Assembly: GCA_965247505.1 (NCBI GenBank)
Contig: OZ252020.1
Span: forward strand, 1,860,001-1,924,000
DNA: 64,000 nt
Reading direction: 5' to 3'
From: CAIYRG01 sp965247505
GTDB taxonomy: Bacteria; Pseudomonadota; Alphaproteobacteria; Micropepsales; Micropepsaceae
Shown: positions 15,826 to 24,627 of the stretch, piece by piece
Layout: each line of letters opens with the position of its first letter
How positions within the stretch are numbered: the stretch's first letter is position 1
Translations under genes and position numbers: made by a program
Notes under the pieces: model-generated
What the model was told of the DNA's origin: nothing
Databases searched by the model: none
Seen by the model: only the letters and a program-made list of their open reading frames with translations

Positions 15826-16449
15826 CTAAGCGTCGGCCTCAGGGCTGGTTTCCGGCTCCTTCGCCCCGTCGTCTGGCATCGGGGCATCGCCTTTGGCCAC
15901 CGTCACCATGGCCGCGCGCAAAAGGCGCTCGCCGATCATGTAGCCGCTTTGCACAACCGTCACGACAGTGCCTTTCGGCTTGCCTTCGGACGGCACCTCG
16001 GCGATCGCCTGGTGCAGATTGGGATCGAAATTAGCCCCGGCGGCCTCGATTACTTTGACGCCATGCTTGGCGAGAACCGTCTGAAGCTCGCGCTCGGTCG
16101 CTTCGATGCCCTCGATCACCGCTTTCAGCGCTTCGTCGGCGCCCGCCCGGGCCTCCGGCGGGCATGCAGTCAAAGCGCGATTCAAATTGTCGGACACCGA
16201 AAGAAGATCGCGGGCAAAGCGCGCAATCGCGAATTGACGCATCTCCTCTTTTTCGCGGGTAGCGCGCTTACGCGTGTTCTCCGCCTCGGCAAGTGCGCGC
16301 AAAGAGCGTTCTCTGAGCGCCGCGACCTCCGCTTGCAAGATTTCGATGTCGGTCGCGCCTTCAGGGGGTTCTATTTCGGCATCATCGATGGCGGAGGCTT
16401 CGTCCGGCTCCGTATTTTCCGCCGCGCCGTTTCCGTTTTTCTCCGGCAT
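15826..16449 (-). CDS. grpE: Nucleotide exchange factor GrpE
   Basis: GrpE releases ADP from DnaK. The protein has about 207 residues: a disordered acidic N-terminus, a long helix (TDIEILQAEVAALRERSLRA) and RKRATREKEEMRQFAIARFA. The signature then runs IEATERELQTVLAKHGVKVI, DPNLHQAI, VVQSGYMIGERLLRAAMVTV. The start at ATG 16449 has AAGGAG five bases upstream; a TTG just before it is also in frame. It follows hrcA by about 40 bases on the same strand, the usual hrcA-grpE heat-shock pair. No CIRCE operator is visible upstream. Confidence 0.96.
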   Translation of the reverse strand: MPEKNGNGAAENTEPDEASAIDDAEIEPPEGATDIEILQAEVAALRERSLRALAEAENTRKRATREKEEMRQFAIARFARDLLSVSDNLNRALTACPPEARAGADEALKAVIEGIEATERELQTVLAKHGVKVIEAAGANFDPNLHQAIAEVPSEGKPKGTVVTVVQSGYMIGERLLRAAMVTVAKGDAPMPDDGAKEPETSPEADA

Positions 16450-16487
16450 CAAAACTCCTTAACCCGTCAACGAGTAGATGCAGTGCA

Positions 16488-17588
16488 TTACACCAAAAGG
16501 CGTCCCACTACACGAGCTGTATAATCCACCATCGGAACGATGCGCGCATAATTTAGTCGTGTCGGACCAATCACACCTATCACCCCGACGACTGTTCCCT
16601 TGGCATCGGCATAGGGCGCCGCGACAACAGAAGATCCGGAAAGGCTGAAAAGCTTATTCTCCGAGCCGATAAATACACGCACGCCCTCGCCTGCCTTTGC
16701 CAGCTCGAGAAGTTTTATCAAATCGCCTCTACGCTCTATTTCATCAAAGAGCGTGCGAATGCGTTCCAAATCGCCTTGCGCTTCAATGTTGTCGAGCAGA
16801 TTGGAGACGCCGCGCACGATAAGTATTTTGTTGTCGCCTAAATCGCCGCTGCTCTCAGGACGCGCACTTAAAGTGGCAAGGCCCACGGCGACAATCTTTG
16901 CGGTGAGCTCATCGAGTTCGGCGTGCTGCCTTTCGATCTCATTTAAGATTTCGGCGCGCGCGCTTTCGAGCGAGCGACCGCGAAGTTTCGCGCTTAAATA
17001 ATTTGATGCTTCGGTCATGGCCGAGGGCGGCATTCCGGTCGGCATTTCGATCAAGCGGTTTTCTACGCTGCCATCGACGCCGACAAGAACCGCCAACGCT
17101 TGATCCGAGCTTAAAGACACGAATTCGATATGGTGCAGAAACTTTTCCTGTTTGTCCGCAACAACAAGGCCGGCGCAATGCGAAAGGCCTGATAGAAGAC
17201 TTGTTGCCTGCGTAAGAACATCCTCCGACGCGCGCCCGGAACCAATAATTTGTTTTTCTATCGCGCCGCGTTCGTCGAGCGACAAATCGCCGACCTCCAA
17301 CATGCCGTCGACGAAGAGCCGCAAACCGATATCGGTCGGCACACGGCCGGCGCTTGTGTGCGGCGCGTAGAGAAGCCCCATTTTCTCAAGATCGGCGAGA
17401 ACGTTCCGCACCGAAGCGGGCGAAAGGGAAATGGGAAGGCGCTGGGAAAGGGTGCGCGAGCCGACCGGTTCGCCCGAGCTTAAATACCCCTCCACCAGTT
17501 GGCGGAAGATCGCGCGTGCGCGTTCGGACATATCCAAAAGCGTCTGTCCGGAACCGACTGATTGAGGTGCGCCCGTGCCCAAGCCCAT
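16488..17588 (-). CDS. hrcA: Heat-inducible transcription repressor HrcA
   Basis: HrcA represses groE and dnaK-type operons by binding CIRCE. The protein has the winged-helix N-terminus (SERARAIFRQLVEGYLSSGE, PVGSRTLSQRL, SPASVRNVLADLEKMGLLYA, PHTSAGRVPTD) and the C-terminal GVIGVIGPTRLNYARIVPMV block. Up to 366 residues are possible, but the start is uncertain. The ATG at 17588 sits directly against AGGAG, a TTG at 17582 has better spacing, and an ATG at 17531 begins the conserved domain. It is divergent from rph. Confidence 0.95.
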   Translation of the reverse strand: MGLGTGAPQSVGSGQTLLDMSERARAIFRQLVEGYLSSGEPVGSRTLSQRLPISLSPASVRNVLADLEKMGLLYAPHTSAGRVPTDIGLRLFVDGMLEVGDLSLDERGAIEKQIIGSGRASEDVLTQATSLLSGLSHCAGLVVADKQEKFLHHIEFVSLSSDQALAVLVGVDGSVENRLIEMPTGMPPSAMTEASNYLSAKLRGRSLESARAEILNEIERQHAELDELTAKIVAVGLATLSARPESSGDLGDNKILIVRGVSNLLDNIEAQGDLERIRTLFDEIERRGDLIKLLELAKAGEGVRVFIGSENKLFSLSGSSVVAAPYADAKGTVVGVIGVIGPTRLNYARIVPMVDYTARVVGRLLV

Positions 17589-17705
17589 CTCCTAATTACA
17601 ACCCTTTGTTATTATTACGGTTTTTCTATATGCCGCAATAGATTTGCATCTCGGCCCCACCCGCCGCTACGTAGCGACGGCAGCCCCTTAGTTCAAGAGA
17701 CATTG

Positions 17706-18422
17706 ATGCGCCCTTCCAAACGCCTTCCCGATCAGATGCGCAAGGTCTCGCTGGAGCTCGGTGTCATAAAGCATGCCGAGGGCTCCTGTCTGGTGAAATT
17801 CGGCGATACCCATGTGCTTTGTACCGCCAGCATGGAAGAATCGCTGCCGCCTTTCTTAAGGGGCTCGGGCCGCGGTTGGGTGACGGCGGAATATGGCATG
17901 CTGCCGCGATCGACCGGCTCGCGCATGCGCCGTGAAGCCGCCGTCGGCAAACAATCTGGACGAACGCAGGAAATCCAACGGCTTATCGGGCGCTCCCTTA
18001 GGGCCGTGGTTGATCTTTCAGCGATGGGCGAGCGCCAAGTAACGCTCGATTGCGATGTGCTTCAGGCCGATGGCGGCACCAGGACCGCAGCCATTACCGG
18101 TGGCTTTGTCGCGCTTTCTCAAGCCTTTCGTTTCATGGTTTCGACCGGACTGCTCAAACAGGCGCCCATCAAAGACCATGTCTCTGCGATTTCTTGCGGC
18201 ATTTTTAACGGCACTCCAGTTCTCGATCTCGACTATGACGAAGATTCCGCGGCCGAGACCGATGCCAATTTTGTTATCACGGGCTCTGGCGGATTGGTCG
18301 AGGTTCAAGGCACCGCCGAAGGTGCACCGTTCAGCGAAGCCCAGCTCGGCGAGCTTCTTGCGCTTGCGCGAAAAGGCACAACGGAACTTGTAGCCTTGCA
18401 AAAGGCGGTGCTGGCGCCGTGA
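17706..18422 (+). CDS. rph: Ribonuclease PH
   Basis: RNase PH trims tRNA 3' ends by phosphorolysis. The 238-residue protein begins MRPSKRLPDQMRKVSLELGV and carries GDTHVLCTASMEESLPPFLR, GRGWVTAEYGMLPRSTGSR and RTQEIQRLIGRSLRAVVDL. CDVLQADGGTRTAAITGGFV and DLDYDEDSAAETDANFV follow. An upstream in-frame extension to 17562 overlaps hrcA and lacks homology. The stop overlaps the rdgB GTG start, and rph-rdgB-hemW form a tight operon divergent from hrcA-grpE-dapB, the standard alphaproteobacterial arrangement. Confidence 0.97.
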   Translation: MRPSKRLPDQMRKVSLELGVIKHAEGSCLVKFGDTHVLCTASMEESLPPFLRGSGRGWVTAEYGMLPRSTGSRMRREAAVGKQSGRTQEIQRLIGRSLRAVVDLSAMGERQVTLDCDVLQADGGTRTAAITGGFVALSQAFRFMVSTGLLKQAPIKDHVSAISCGIFNGTPVLDLDYDEDSAAETDANFVITGSGGLVEVQGTAEGAPFSEAQLGELLALARKGTTELVALQKAVLAP

Positions 18423-19024
18423 TCGCGCTGGCCCCTGGGTCCCAACTCGTCATTGCAAGCCACAACAAAGGCAAAATAAGCGAGATTGAGGAATTGCTGG
18501 CGCCGCTCGGTTTTGAGATCAAGGGCACGGATGAATTAGGGCTGCCGGAACCCATAGAGAACGGCGCCAGTTTTACCGAAAACGCATTGATCAAAGCGCG
18601 GAGCGCGGCGGGAAATTCGCAGCGTCCTTCGCTTGCCGACGATTCCGGGCTTTGCGTTGGCGCACTTGACGGTGCGCCGGGAATTTATTCAGCCCGCTGG
18701 GCCGGAAAGGAAAAAGACTTTCGCGCGGCGATGCAGCGCGTGGAGGAAGAGCTAAATGGCAATCCGGACCGCAGGGCATTCTTCGTTTGCGTGCTCGCTT
18801 TGGTAACGCCCGGCGGCGAAGAAGAAACATTTGAGGGCCGCGTCTATGGTGCGCTCACTTTTCCGCCGCGCGGCGAGCACGGCTTCGGATATGATCCCAT
18901 ATTCGTTCCCGAAGGACATCGTTTTACCTTTGGCGAGATGGACCCAGGAGCAAAGCATGCGATGAGCCACCGTGCGAAGGCCTTCGAGAAACTCTCAAGC
19001 GCGCTCAAACTGGCGCAAAGTTGA
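18419..19024 (+). CDS. rdgB: XTP/dITP pyrophosphatase (RdgB/HAM1)
   Basis: RdgB removes deaminated purine triphosphates (dITP, XTP) so they do not enter DNA. The 201-residue protein has the substrate loop SHNKGKISEIEELL at 14-27. TFEENALIKAR appears here as SFTENALIKARSAA. The metal site is LADDSGLCVGALDGAPGIYS, and the end is GFGYDPIFVPEGH...FGEM. It starts at a GTG inside the rph stop (GTGA) and ends within the TTG start of hemW (TTGA), so all three genes are coupled. Confidence 0.96.
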   Translation: MIALAPGSQLVIASHNKGKISEIEELLAPLGFEIKGTDELGLPEPIENGASFTENALIKARSAAGNSQRPSLADDSGLCVGALDGAPGIYSARWAGKEKDFRAAMQRVEEELNGNPDRRAFFVCVLALVTPGGEEETFEGRVYGALTFPPRGEHGFGYDPIFVPEGHRFTFGEMDPGAKHAMSHRAKAFEKLSSALKLAQS

Positions 19025-20163
19025 GCGCGGGTTTCGGCATCTATGTGCACTGGCCTTATTGCGCGGCCAAATGCCCCTATTGCGATTTCAATTCGCATGT
19101 GCGCGAAACCACCGACGAAATGCGTTGGGCCAAAGCGATCACACGCGAACTTCAATCTGTTGCGGGACTTCAAGGCGATGATCGCCCGGAGGTGATGAGT
19201 ATTTTCTTCGGTGGCGGGACGCCTTCGCTCATGAGCGGCAAAGCGCTGGCTATGGTTCTCGATGCCATCGCGGCGCGCTGGCGCGTTACGCCGCAAAGCG
19301 AAATAACGCTGGAGGCCAATCCCAACTCCGTCGAGCAGTCACGCTTTCGCGATTACCGGGCGGCGGGGGTTAATCGTGTGTCGATTGGCGTTCAGGCGCT
19401 GGACGATTTGTCGTTGAAATTTCTCGGCCGCCTTCACAGCGCAGAGGAAGCCAAGGCGGCGGTCAAACTCGGCATGGAAATTTTTCCGCGCGTCAGCTTT
19501 GATCTTATCTATGCAAGGCCAAAGCAAACCCTTTTGGAATGGAAACGCGAGCTGGCCGAAGCGCTTTCCTTTGGCAATGAACATTTGTCGCTCTATCAAC
19601 TCACCATCGAAAAGGGCACGGCGTTCGAAACGCTGGCGCGGCAGGGAAAACTCGATATTCCAGAGGAAGATTGTGCCGCCGATCTTTTCGAGACAACGCA
19701 GGAAATATGCGAAGGCGCGGGCCTGCCCGCCTATGAGATTTCAAACCATGCGCGCGCAGGCGCAGAAGCACGGCATAATCTTCTCTATTGGCGCTATGAA
19801 GATTATGCCGGCGTCGGTCCAGGCGCACATGGGCGCCTGAATCTAAACGGCGCTCGGACGGCTACTCAGGCCGAACGCCTTCCGGAACGCTGGTTGCGCA
19901 AAGTCGAAGACGAAGGATCAAGTTTGGCGCTGGAAGAAATCAGCTTACATGACGCAGCGCGCGAGCATCTTTTGATGGCGCTGCGGCTTCGCGAGGGATT
20001 GCAGATCGCATCCTATGAGACGCAATGGGGCGAAGCACTTTCGAATAAACGCGTGCTTGCGCTTGAGAGTGGCGGCATGATCACATGTGAGGAGGGTCGT
20101 TTGCGCACAACGCCGCGTGGACGGTTACTGCTGAACTCCGTCGTCGCGGAGCTAGCGGCTTAA
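19021..20163 (+). CDS. hemW: Radical SAM heme chaperone HemW
   Basis: HemW is a CPO-like radical SAM protein now viewed as a heme-insertion chaperone rather than a coproporphyrinogen oxidase. The cluster motif is C14-x3-C18-x2-C21 (WPYCAAKCPYCDFN), followed by the HemW-type FFGGGTPSLMS and ITLEANPNS. The HemN-type extra C-terminal Cys is absent, while the HemW C-terminal domain (FRLREGL-type ALRLREGLQIASYETQWG) is present. It starts at TTG overlapping the rdgB stop. The older name oxygen-independent coproporphyrinogen oxidase-like protein applies. Confidence 0.93.
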   Translation: MSAGFGIYVHWPYCAAKCPYCDFNSHVRETTDEMRWAKAITRELQSVAGLQGDDRPEVMSIFFGGGTPSLMSGKALAMVLDAIAARWRVTPQSEITLEANPNSVEQSRFRDYRAAGVNRVSIGVQALDDLSLKFLGRLHSAEEAKAAVKLGMEIFPRVSFDLIYARPKQTLLEWKRELAEALSFGNEHLSLYQLTIEKGTAFETLARQGKLDIPEEDCAADLFETTQEICEGAGLPAYEISNHARAGAEARHNLLYWRYEDYAGVGPGAHGRLNLNGARTATQAERLPERWLRKVEDEGSSLALEEISLHDAAREHLLMALRLREGLQIASYETQWGEALSNKRVLALESGGMITCEEGRLRTTPRGRLLLNSVVAELAA

Positions 20164-20320
20164 AACATCTTTCGACAGTATTGAATCGCCAATACTTGCC
20201 AACCCGCCCCGCTGCACATTCTTCACCTCCCCGCGCTGGGGGAGATAAAAGTGAGTAGGCGTTCACTGAGGGTGGCGCTTGTTACTGCTGATCAGGTTGG
20301 AACGCGGTTAGCGGCTAAAT

Positions 20321-21622
20321 TTAAAAACCGGGTGCGATGAAGCTTGCCGGAGCGGGATCGACGATGTTGAATCCCCCTTCGCCAACTTGCAGCACCGCTA
20401 AACCGCGATCTGTACCACCGTCGATTCGAAAACGAAAAATACCATCGACGCCGACAAAACCATTGGGATCTGTCAAAGCCGCATCGGTGAAGCGCCGGGA
20501 GGGAATGCCGTTCGACAATAACGACACCAATGAAACTGCGTCATAACTCAATGTTGCTAGGCGCGGTGGCGCGTTGCCATAGGTGCGCCGGTAGCGCGCC
20601 GAAAAATCCTGCCAAGCATTTGGAGACGGCGCCGCGAACCAACCCGCCTGCAACATAGGCTCGCGCGCTACGGCCGGATCGTCCCACAGGCCCGTCCCAA
20701 GAAAGCGCACGCCAGGGCTGGTTGCACCGCGCAACGCAAGCGCAGGCGCAAGTGAGCGGAGCATCACGCCGCCTTCAGCCAGAAGAATTGCGTCGGGAAA
20801 AGAAGCCGCAACGCGTTCGACTGGCGGTCCCACCATGCCGGGTTGCGGTGCGAAGCGCTCAATCGCCGTGACCGCGCCACCTTGCCCGCCCACGCTTGTC
20901 AGGAATTGATCGGCGACTTTGTCGCCATATGGATTTTGCGGGACCATGGCGGCAAAAGCGCTATGCCCCGATCGCGCGGCATAGGAAACGATCCGCGCGA
21001 CTTCGGACTCCGGTTGGAAGCTCAAAAGAAAAACGCCATTGCCGCCGGCGTCGCGGTCGCTCGAGAACGAAATCACCGGAACGCCTTGGGCGCGCGCCAC
21101 GGGACCGACCGCAATAGCGAGTTGCGCAAAAAGCGGTCCCAAAATAATTTCAGCGCCGTCATTGATGGCTTGCCGCGCGGCTTGAACGGCTAGCTCGGGA
21201 GAGCCGCCATCGTCGCGCGGCATCAAAATGATGTCGCTATTTCCAGAATCGAAAAGCGCCAACTCCGCAGCGCGTTGCAATGCGTCCGCCAGGGCTCTGG
21301 TTTCGGGAGAAGGATTGGTAAAGGGCAGAAGCAGCGCAACGCGTACGGGCGTATCGTCGGCCGGCGTGCCTCGAAGGCGAAAATAATTAGGCTGATCGGA
21401 ACGCGGTGGCGGCATGAATGCGGGCGGCGGCGCCACGACAATTGGCGGTGGTGGCGGCGGAGGCGGCGGAGCGCTGACGCAGCCTGCTAGAGTAACCCCC
21501 ATAGCAAGCGCCGCAATAAACGCGCACAATTTGAACGGCGATCCGAGTTTGGTGGATCGCAGTGCGGAAGGTTCGTCCAAAAGTGTCAACGTATCGAAAA
21601 ACACAAAACTACTCCAAAGCAC
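20321..21622 (-). CDS. LpoA-like penicillin-binding protein activator (lipoprotein)
   Basis: LppC/LpoA-family lipoproteins activate class A PBPs from the outer membrane. The protein has a lipobox LAGC (Cys 48 in the longest frame), a run of nine prolines, then a type 1 periplasmic-binding fold. That fold is visible as TPVRVALLLPFTNPSPETRA, AEIILGPLFAQLAIAVGPVA and RAQGVPVISFSSDRD. The longest frame starts at GTG 21622 and overlaps the divergent rsmI frame by 61 bases. A later non-ATG start nearer the KLCAFIAALAM signal helix is likely, so the true start is not fixed. Confidence 0.85.
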   Translation of the reverse strand: MLWSSFVFFDTLTLLDEPSALRSTKLGSPFKLCAFIAALAMGVTLAGCVSAPPPPPPPPPIVVAPPPAFMPPPRSDQPNYFRLRGTPADDTPVRVALLLPFTNPSPETRALADALQRAAELALFDSGNSDIILMPRDDGGSPELAVQAARQAINDGAEIILGPLFAQLAIAVGPVARAQGVPVISFSSDRDAGGNGVFLLSFQPESEVARIVSYAARSGHSAFAAMVPQNPYGDKVADQFLTSVGGQGGAVTAIERFAPQPGMVGPPVERVAASFPDAILLAEGGVMLRSLAPALALRGATSPGVRFLGTGLWDDPAVAREPMLQAGWFAAPSPNAWQDFSARYRRTYGNAPPRLATLSYDAVSLVSLLSNGIPSRRFTDAALTDPNGFVGVDGIFRFRIDGGTDRGLAVLQVGEGGFNIVDPAPASFIAPGF

Positions 21623-22629
21623 GGAAAGGCGAACAAGAAGCTAATCACTCCAACCAAGATTTCGCGGCCAGAATAGGGCGTAAGGGCCGGCCATCCGGCG
21701 CCGAATCTCAATTAACACCTGGTCTTTACGTTACCGCGACGCCCATCGGCAATGCCTCTGATATTACTTTAAGGGCGCTAAATGTCCTTTCTAATTGCGA
21801 CGCCATCATTGCCGAGGATACGCGGGTCACGTCGCGCATCCTCGCCATCCACCAAATCCGGCGGCCGCTGCACTCCTACAACGAAAACAACGCGCCTAGG
21901 ATGCGTCCGCGGCTTCTGAAAATGCTGCGCGAGGGGGCGCGGCTGGCGTTGGTGAGTGATGCCGGCACGCCGCTTGTTTCCGATCCCGGCCACAAGCTTG
22001 TTCGCGACGCAGCAAAAGAAGGGCTCGCAGTCCATGCCATACCGGGGCCTTCGGCGGCGCTTGCTGCGCTCAGCTCCGCCGGTCTCCCCACGGATCGCTT
22101 CTTTTTCGTCGGATTTTTGCCTGCCAAGCGCGGTGAGCGGCGGAGCGCATTGGAGGAGCTAAAACAGGCTCCCGCCACGCTGATCCTTTTCGAATCTCCC
22201 AAACGCCTCTCTAAGGCATTGAAAGATATGGCAGAAATATTGGGTGCGCGGGATGCGGCGGTGATGCGCGAGCTGACAAAACTCCATGAAGAGGCCCGCC
22301 ATGGTACTTTGCCTGAGCTCAGCAAGGCTTATGAGGGTGCCCCACCAAGGGGTGAGATCACATTAATTGTCGGACCGGCTTTGAGGTCGGAAACCGACTT
22401 TGACGCAGAAAACCCCAAAATCGACCAATTATTGACGCAAGCGCTTGTTCACATGCCCCTCGCTGCCGCCACCTCTTTGGTTGTGTCGGCGACGGGAGCA
22501 CGCAAACGCTCGGTTTATGCGCGCGCGCTGGAGCTGAAGGAAAAAGCGGCAAATCTGGATGAGGGCGAAGATCAATCGGATAAAGGCAATCGATCGAAAA
22601 AACGCGGAAAAAAGAGGCCGAAGAGCTGA
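21562..22629 (+). CDS. rsmI: 16S rRNA (cytidine1402-2'-O)-methyltransferase
   Basis: RsmI 2'-O-methylates C1402 of 16S rRNA. It belongs to the tetrapyrrole methylase fold: LYVTATPIGNASDITLRAL, IIAEDTRVTSRIL, ALVSDAGTPLVSDPGHKLV, IPGPSAALAALSSAGLPTDR and FFVGFLPAK. The C-terminus ends in a lysine/arginine-rich tail (DKGNRSKKRGKKRPKS). The start is GTG at 21562 or GTG at 21583; no later start precedes the domain, so the gene begins inside or against the divergent LpoA-like gene. It overlaps the YraN gene by 71 bases, the usual rsmI-yraN pairing. Confidence 0.93.
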   Translation: MRKVRPKVSTYRKTQNYSKARKGEQEANHSNQDFAARIGRKGRPSGAESQLTPGLYVTATPIGNASDITLRALNVLSNCDAIIAEDTRVTSRILAIHQIRRPLHSYNENNAPRMRPRLLKMLREGARLALVSDAGTPLVSDPGHKLVRDAAKEGLAVHAIPGPSAALAALSSAGLPTDRFFFVGFLPAKRGERRSALEELKQAPATLILFESPKRLSKALKDMAEILGARDAAVMRELTKLHEEARHGTLPELSKAYEGAPPRGEITLIVGPALRSETDFDAENPKIDQLLTQALVHMPLAAATSLVVSATGARKRSVYARALELKEKAANLDEGEDQSDKGNRSKKRGKKRPKS

Positions 22630-22951
22630 ATTTTTTGCCGGTCTCTGGCTTAGCCTCAAATTCTACCGCATCCTTGGACAACGCCTCCGAACACCGGCTG
22701 GCGAGCTGGATATTGTCGCACTTTCGCCTAGGGGCGTTCTTGTCTTTGTCGAGGCGAAGGCCAGAAAATGCGAGACAGAGGCGCTTGAGGCGATCTCAAA
22801 CCATCAGCGTCAGCGGATTATCCGTGCGGCCAAGCTTTACTTGAGCACACATACGCGGCTACGCCATAATCATGTCCGATTCGACGCTATACTTAATCGT
22901 GCCGTTTCGGGCGCCTCGCCATGTGAAAGATGCATGGCGCTGATGATATAA
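22559..22951 (+). CDS. YraN family protein (UPF0102, nuclease-like)
   Basis: This 130-residue protein of the UPF0102 family has a restriction-endonuclease-like fold. The motifs are EKRGRRAEFFAGLWL, the TPAGELDIVAL strand with catalytic-type Glu/Asp, and VFVEAKARK (the E-x-K element). Together they suggest a Holliday-junction or general nuclease, but the function is not established. The start overlaps the end of rsmI by 71 bases; the family usually begins close to RRKAERRGR, so a slightly later start is possible. rsmI and yraN are neighbours in most proteobacteria, as here, near a BON lipoprotein. Confidence 0.9.
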   Translation: MRAKINRIKAIDRKNAEKRGRRAEFFAGLWLSLKFYRILGQRLRTPAGELDIVALSPRGVLVFVEAKARKCETEALEAISNHQRQRIIRAAKLYLSTHTRLRHNHVRFDAILNRAVSGASPCERCMALMI

Positions 22952-23026
22952 AAACAAAACAACATATTGGGCTTTGGTGGGATCGATTATCGAGTTGCGT
23001 AACAGCGATAATTTGGAGAATCCCTA

Positions 23027-23650
23027 ATGTCGGAGCACCCCCTCACCGTAGCTTTCGCGCTAATCCTTGCCGCACCTCTGCTTTCGGGCTGCGTTGCTGC
23101 GGCGGCAACCGGCATTTTCGCGGGCGTATCTGCCGCGCGCCAGGAGCGCACCGTCGGCGCCGCGATCGACGATGTGCGGATTAAAACCGCTGTGACAGTG
23201 CGCCTCGCCGGCGCCGCGGCCTCGAATTTCCTGAATGTTTCGACCACGGTCATCGAGGGCCGCGTCCTGATGACGGGCCGAGTCGACGATCCGGAAGAGC
23301 GTCTGGACGCCACACGAATTGCCTGGGGCGTTGAAGGCGTTCGCCGTGTCGACAATGAGATCGAGATAACCGACAGCGCCGGTTTGCTAAATCGCCCGCG
23401 CGACATTTTCATTCGCACCGAGATCGCGGCGGACCTTCTCACCGATGCAGCCATCAAGGACATCAATTACACGATCGATGTCGTCAATGGCGTGGTTTAT
23501 ATCACCGGTGTTGGGCAGAACCAGGCGGAAGCCGACCGCGTTATTGCCCGTGCCTCGCGCTTTAGAGGCGTTAAGCGGGTCGAAAATTTTGTCGTGCTGA
23601 AGGACGATCCACAACGCTATTTTGGCGTCGCGTCAGCCCCCGAAGAATAG
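23027..23650 (+). CDS. BON-domain outer-membrane lipoprotein (DolP-like)
   Basis: DolP/YraP proteins are outer-membrane lipoproteins with two BON domains that support envelope integrity. The 207-residue product has lipobox LSGC (about 20-23). The first BON domain is near DDVRIKTAVTVRLA...STTVIEGRVLMTGRVDD. The second is near IRTEIAADLLTDAAIKDINY...VVNGVVYITGVGQNQAEADR. It is encoded next to rsmI-yraN, the same place as yraP in enterobacteria, which supports the call. Confidence 0.92.
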   Translation: MSEHPLTVAFALILAAPLLSGCVAAAATGIFAGVSAARQERTVGAAIDDVRIKTAVTVRLAGAAASNFLNVSTTVIEGRVLMTGRVDDPEERLDATRIAWGVEGVRRVDNEIEITDSAGLLNRPRDIFIRTEIAADLLTDAAIKDINYTIDVVNGVVYITGVGQNQAEADRVIARASRFRGVKRVENFVVLKDDPQRYFGVASAPEE

Positions 23651-23732
23651 GCCAACCCGTTATTCGAAAACTCCGCTTTGCTAGAATATGATCTGGTCCT
23701 ATAGGATCGGGTCCTATTCTAATTTTCAAATT

Positions 23733-23759
23733 GGGCCCCATATTGCGGCCCCCATATTG
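23733..23759. repeat. Short direct repeats upstream of the SirB1 gene
   Basis: Two near-identical 13-base units (GGGCCCCATATTG at 23733-23745 and GGCCCCCATATTG at 23747-23759) repeat with a 14-base period. A second pair, GGTCCTAT, repeats just upstream at about 23693-23717. They lie in the 138-base gap before the SirB1-type gene and may be regulator half-sites or chance micro-duplication. Confidence 0.4.
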
Positions 23760-23788
23760 TAGTTCACAGCGGAAAGATTTCGAAACCG

Positions 23789-24616
23789 ATGAGCCAGGAG
23801 GCCCCGGCAGAATATTTGGCACGAGTGGGAAAGGCCGGCGGCGGTCCGCGCGACATCGCCACGGTCGCCCTCATGCTCTCCGCATTGGATCATCCGGAAG
23901 CGGATCTAAAGCCCTTCACCGAGCATCTCTCGGAAATCGCCGAGGCGGCGAAAGCGGAGGCTGCCTTTGCCCGCAGCCCGGAGCTTGCCGCGAAGGGCCT
24001 TAGCGATCTTCTGCAAGGCCGTTACGGCTATGCCGGTGATCAAGTACGTTACGATTCGCCAGACAGTGCCGATTTGATTTCGGTCATCGTCAACCGGTGG
24101 GGGCTTCCCGTTGCCTTAGGCATTCTTTACATCCACGCCGCCCGCGCCGCCGGGGTGAAAGCATTCGGCCTCTCCGCCCCCAAACATTTTCTTCTAATGA
24201 TTCAGGCGGGCGGCGGCGAGACCGTGATCGACCCCTTCAATGGCGGCAAGATGATCGAGCATGAGCGCTCGGCAAAGCCGCCGGCCATGTCCGAACCGCC
24301 GCCGGAGGGCCGCAAACAAACGGTCAAGCCCGTCGGCGACATCGAAGTGCTCTTGCGGCTGCAGAACAATCTTAAGACCCGCGCTTTGGAAGCGAATGAT
24401 CAAATACGCGCGGCGGAAATTATGCAGCGCATGCTGCTCATTGCCCCGAACGAAGCTCCGCTTTGGCTGGAACTGGCAAAGCTTCAAGAGGCATCGCAGG
24501 CTTTGGGCGCGGCGAGCGAGGCCTATGAGCGTTCGCTTGAGCTTGATCGCGGCAAAGGCAACCCAGCGAACGAAGCAGCCATTGCGCTTCAATCGCTGAA
24601 GCGCCGCCTCAATTAA
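23789..24616 (+). CDS. SirB1 family protein (transglutaminase-like plus TPR)
   Basis: This 275-residue SirB1/YchA-type protein has an N-terminal transglutaminase-like domain. It shows LSDLLQGRYGYAGDQVRYDS, LISVIVNRWGLPVALGILYI, AFGLSAPKHFLLMI and VIDPFNGGKM. A TPR-like C-terminal part begins DIEVLLRLQNNLKTRALEAN. The usual catalytic Cys of transglutaminases is not evident, as in most SirB1 proteins, so enzyme activity is doubtful. The function is unknown; it lies 11 bases upstream of gshB, a conserved neighbour in Alphaproteobacteria. Confidence 0.88.
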   Translation: MSQEAPAEYLARVGKAGGGPRDIATVALMLSALDHPEADLKPFTEHLSEIAEAAKAEAAFARSPELAAKGLSDLLQGRYGYAGDQVRYDSPDSADLISVIVNRWGLPVALGILYIHAARAAGVKAFGLSAPKHFLLMIQAGGGETVIDPFNGGKMIEHERSAKPPAMSEPPPEGRKQTVKPVGDIEVLLRLQNNLKTRALEANDQIRAAEIMQRMLLIAPNEAPLWLELAKLQEASQALGAASEAYERSLELDRGKGNPANEAAIALQSLKRRLN

Positions 24617-24627
24617 AACGGCGCGCC

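Noticed and set aside
17589..17705. CIRCE operator before hrcA
   Set aside because: I looked for TTAGCACTC-N9-GAGTGCTAA in the hrcA-rph gap and saw no match.
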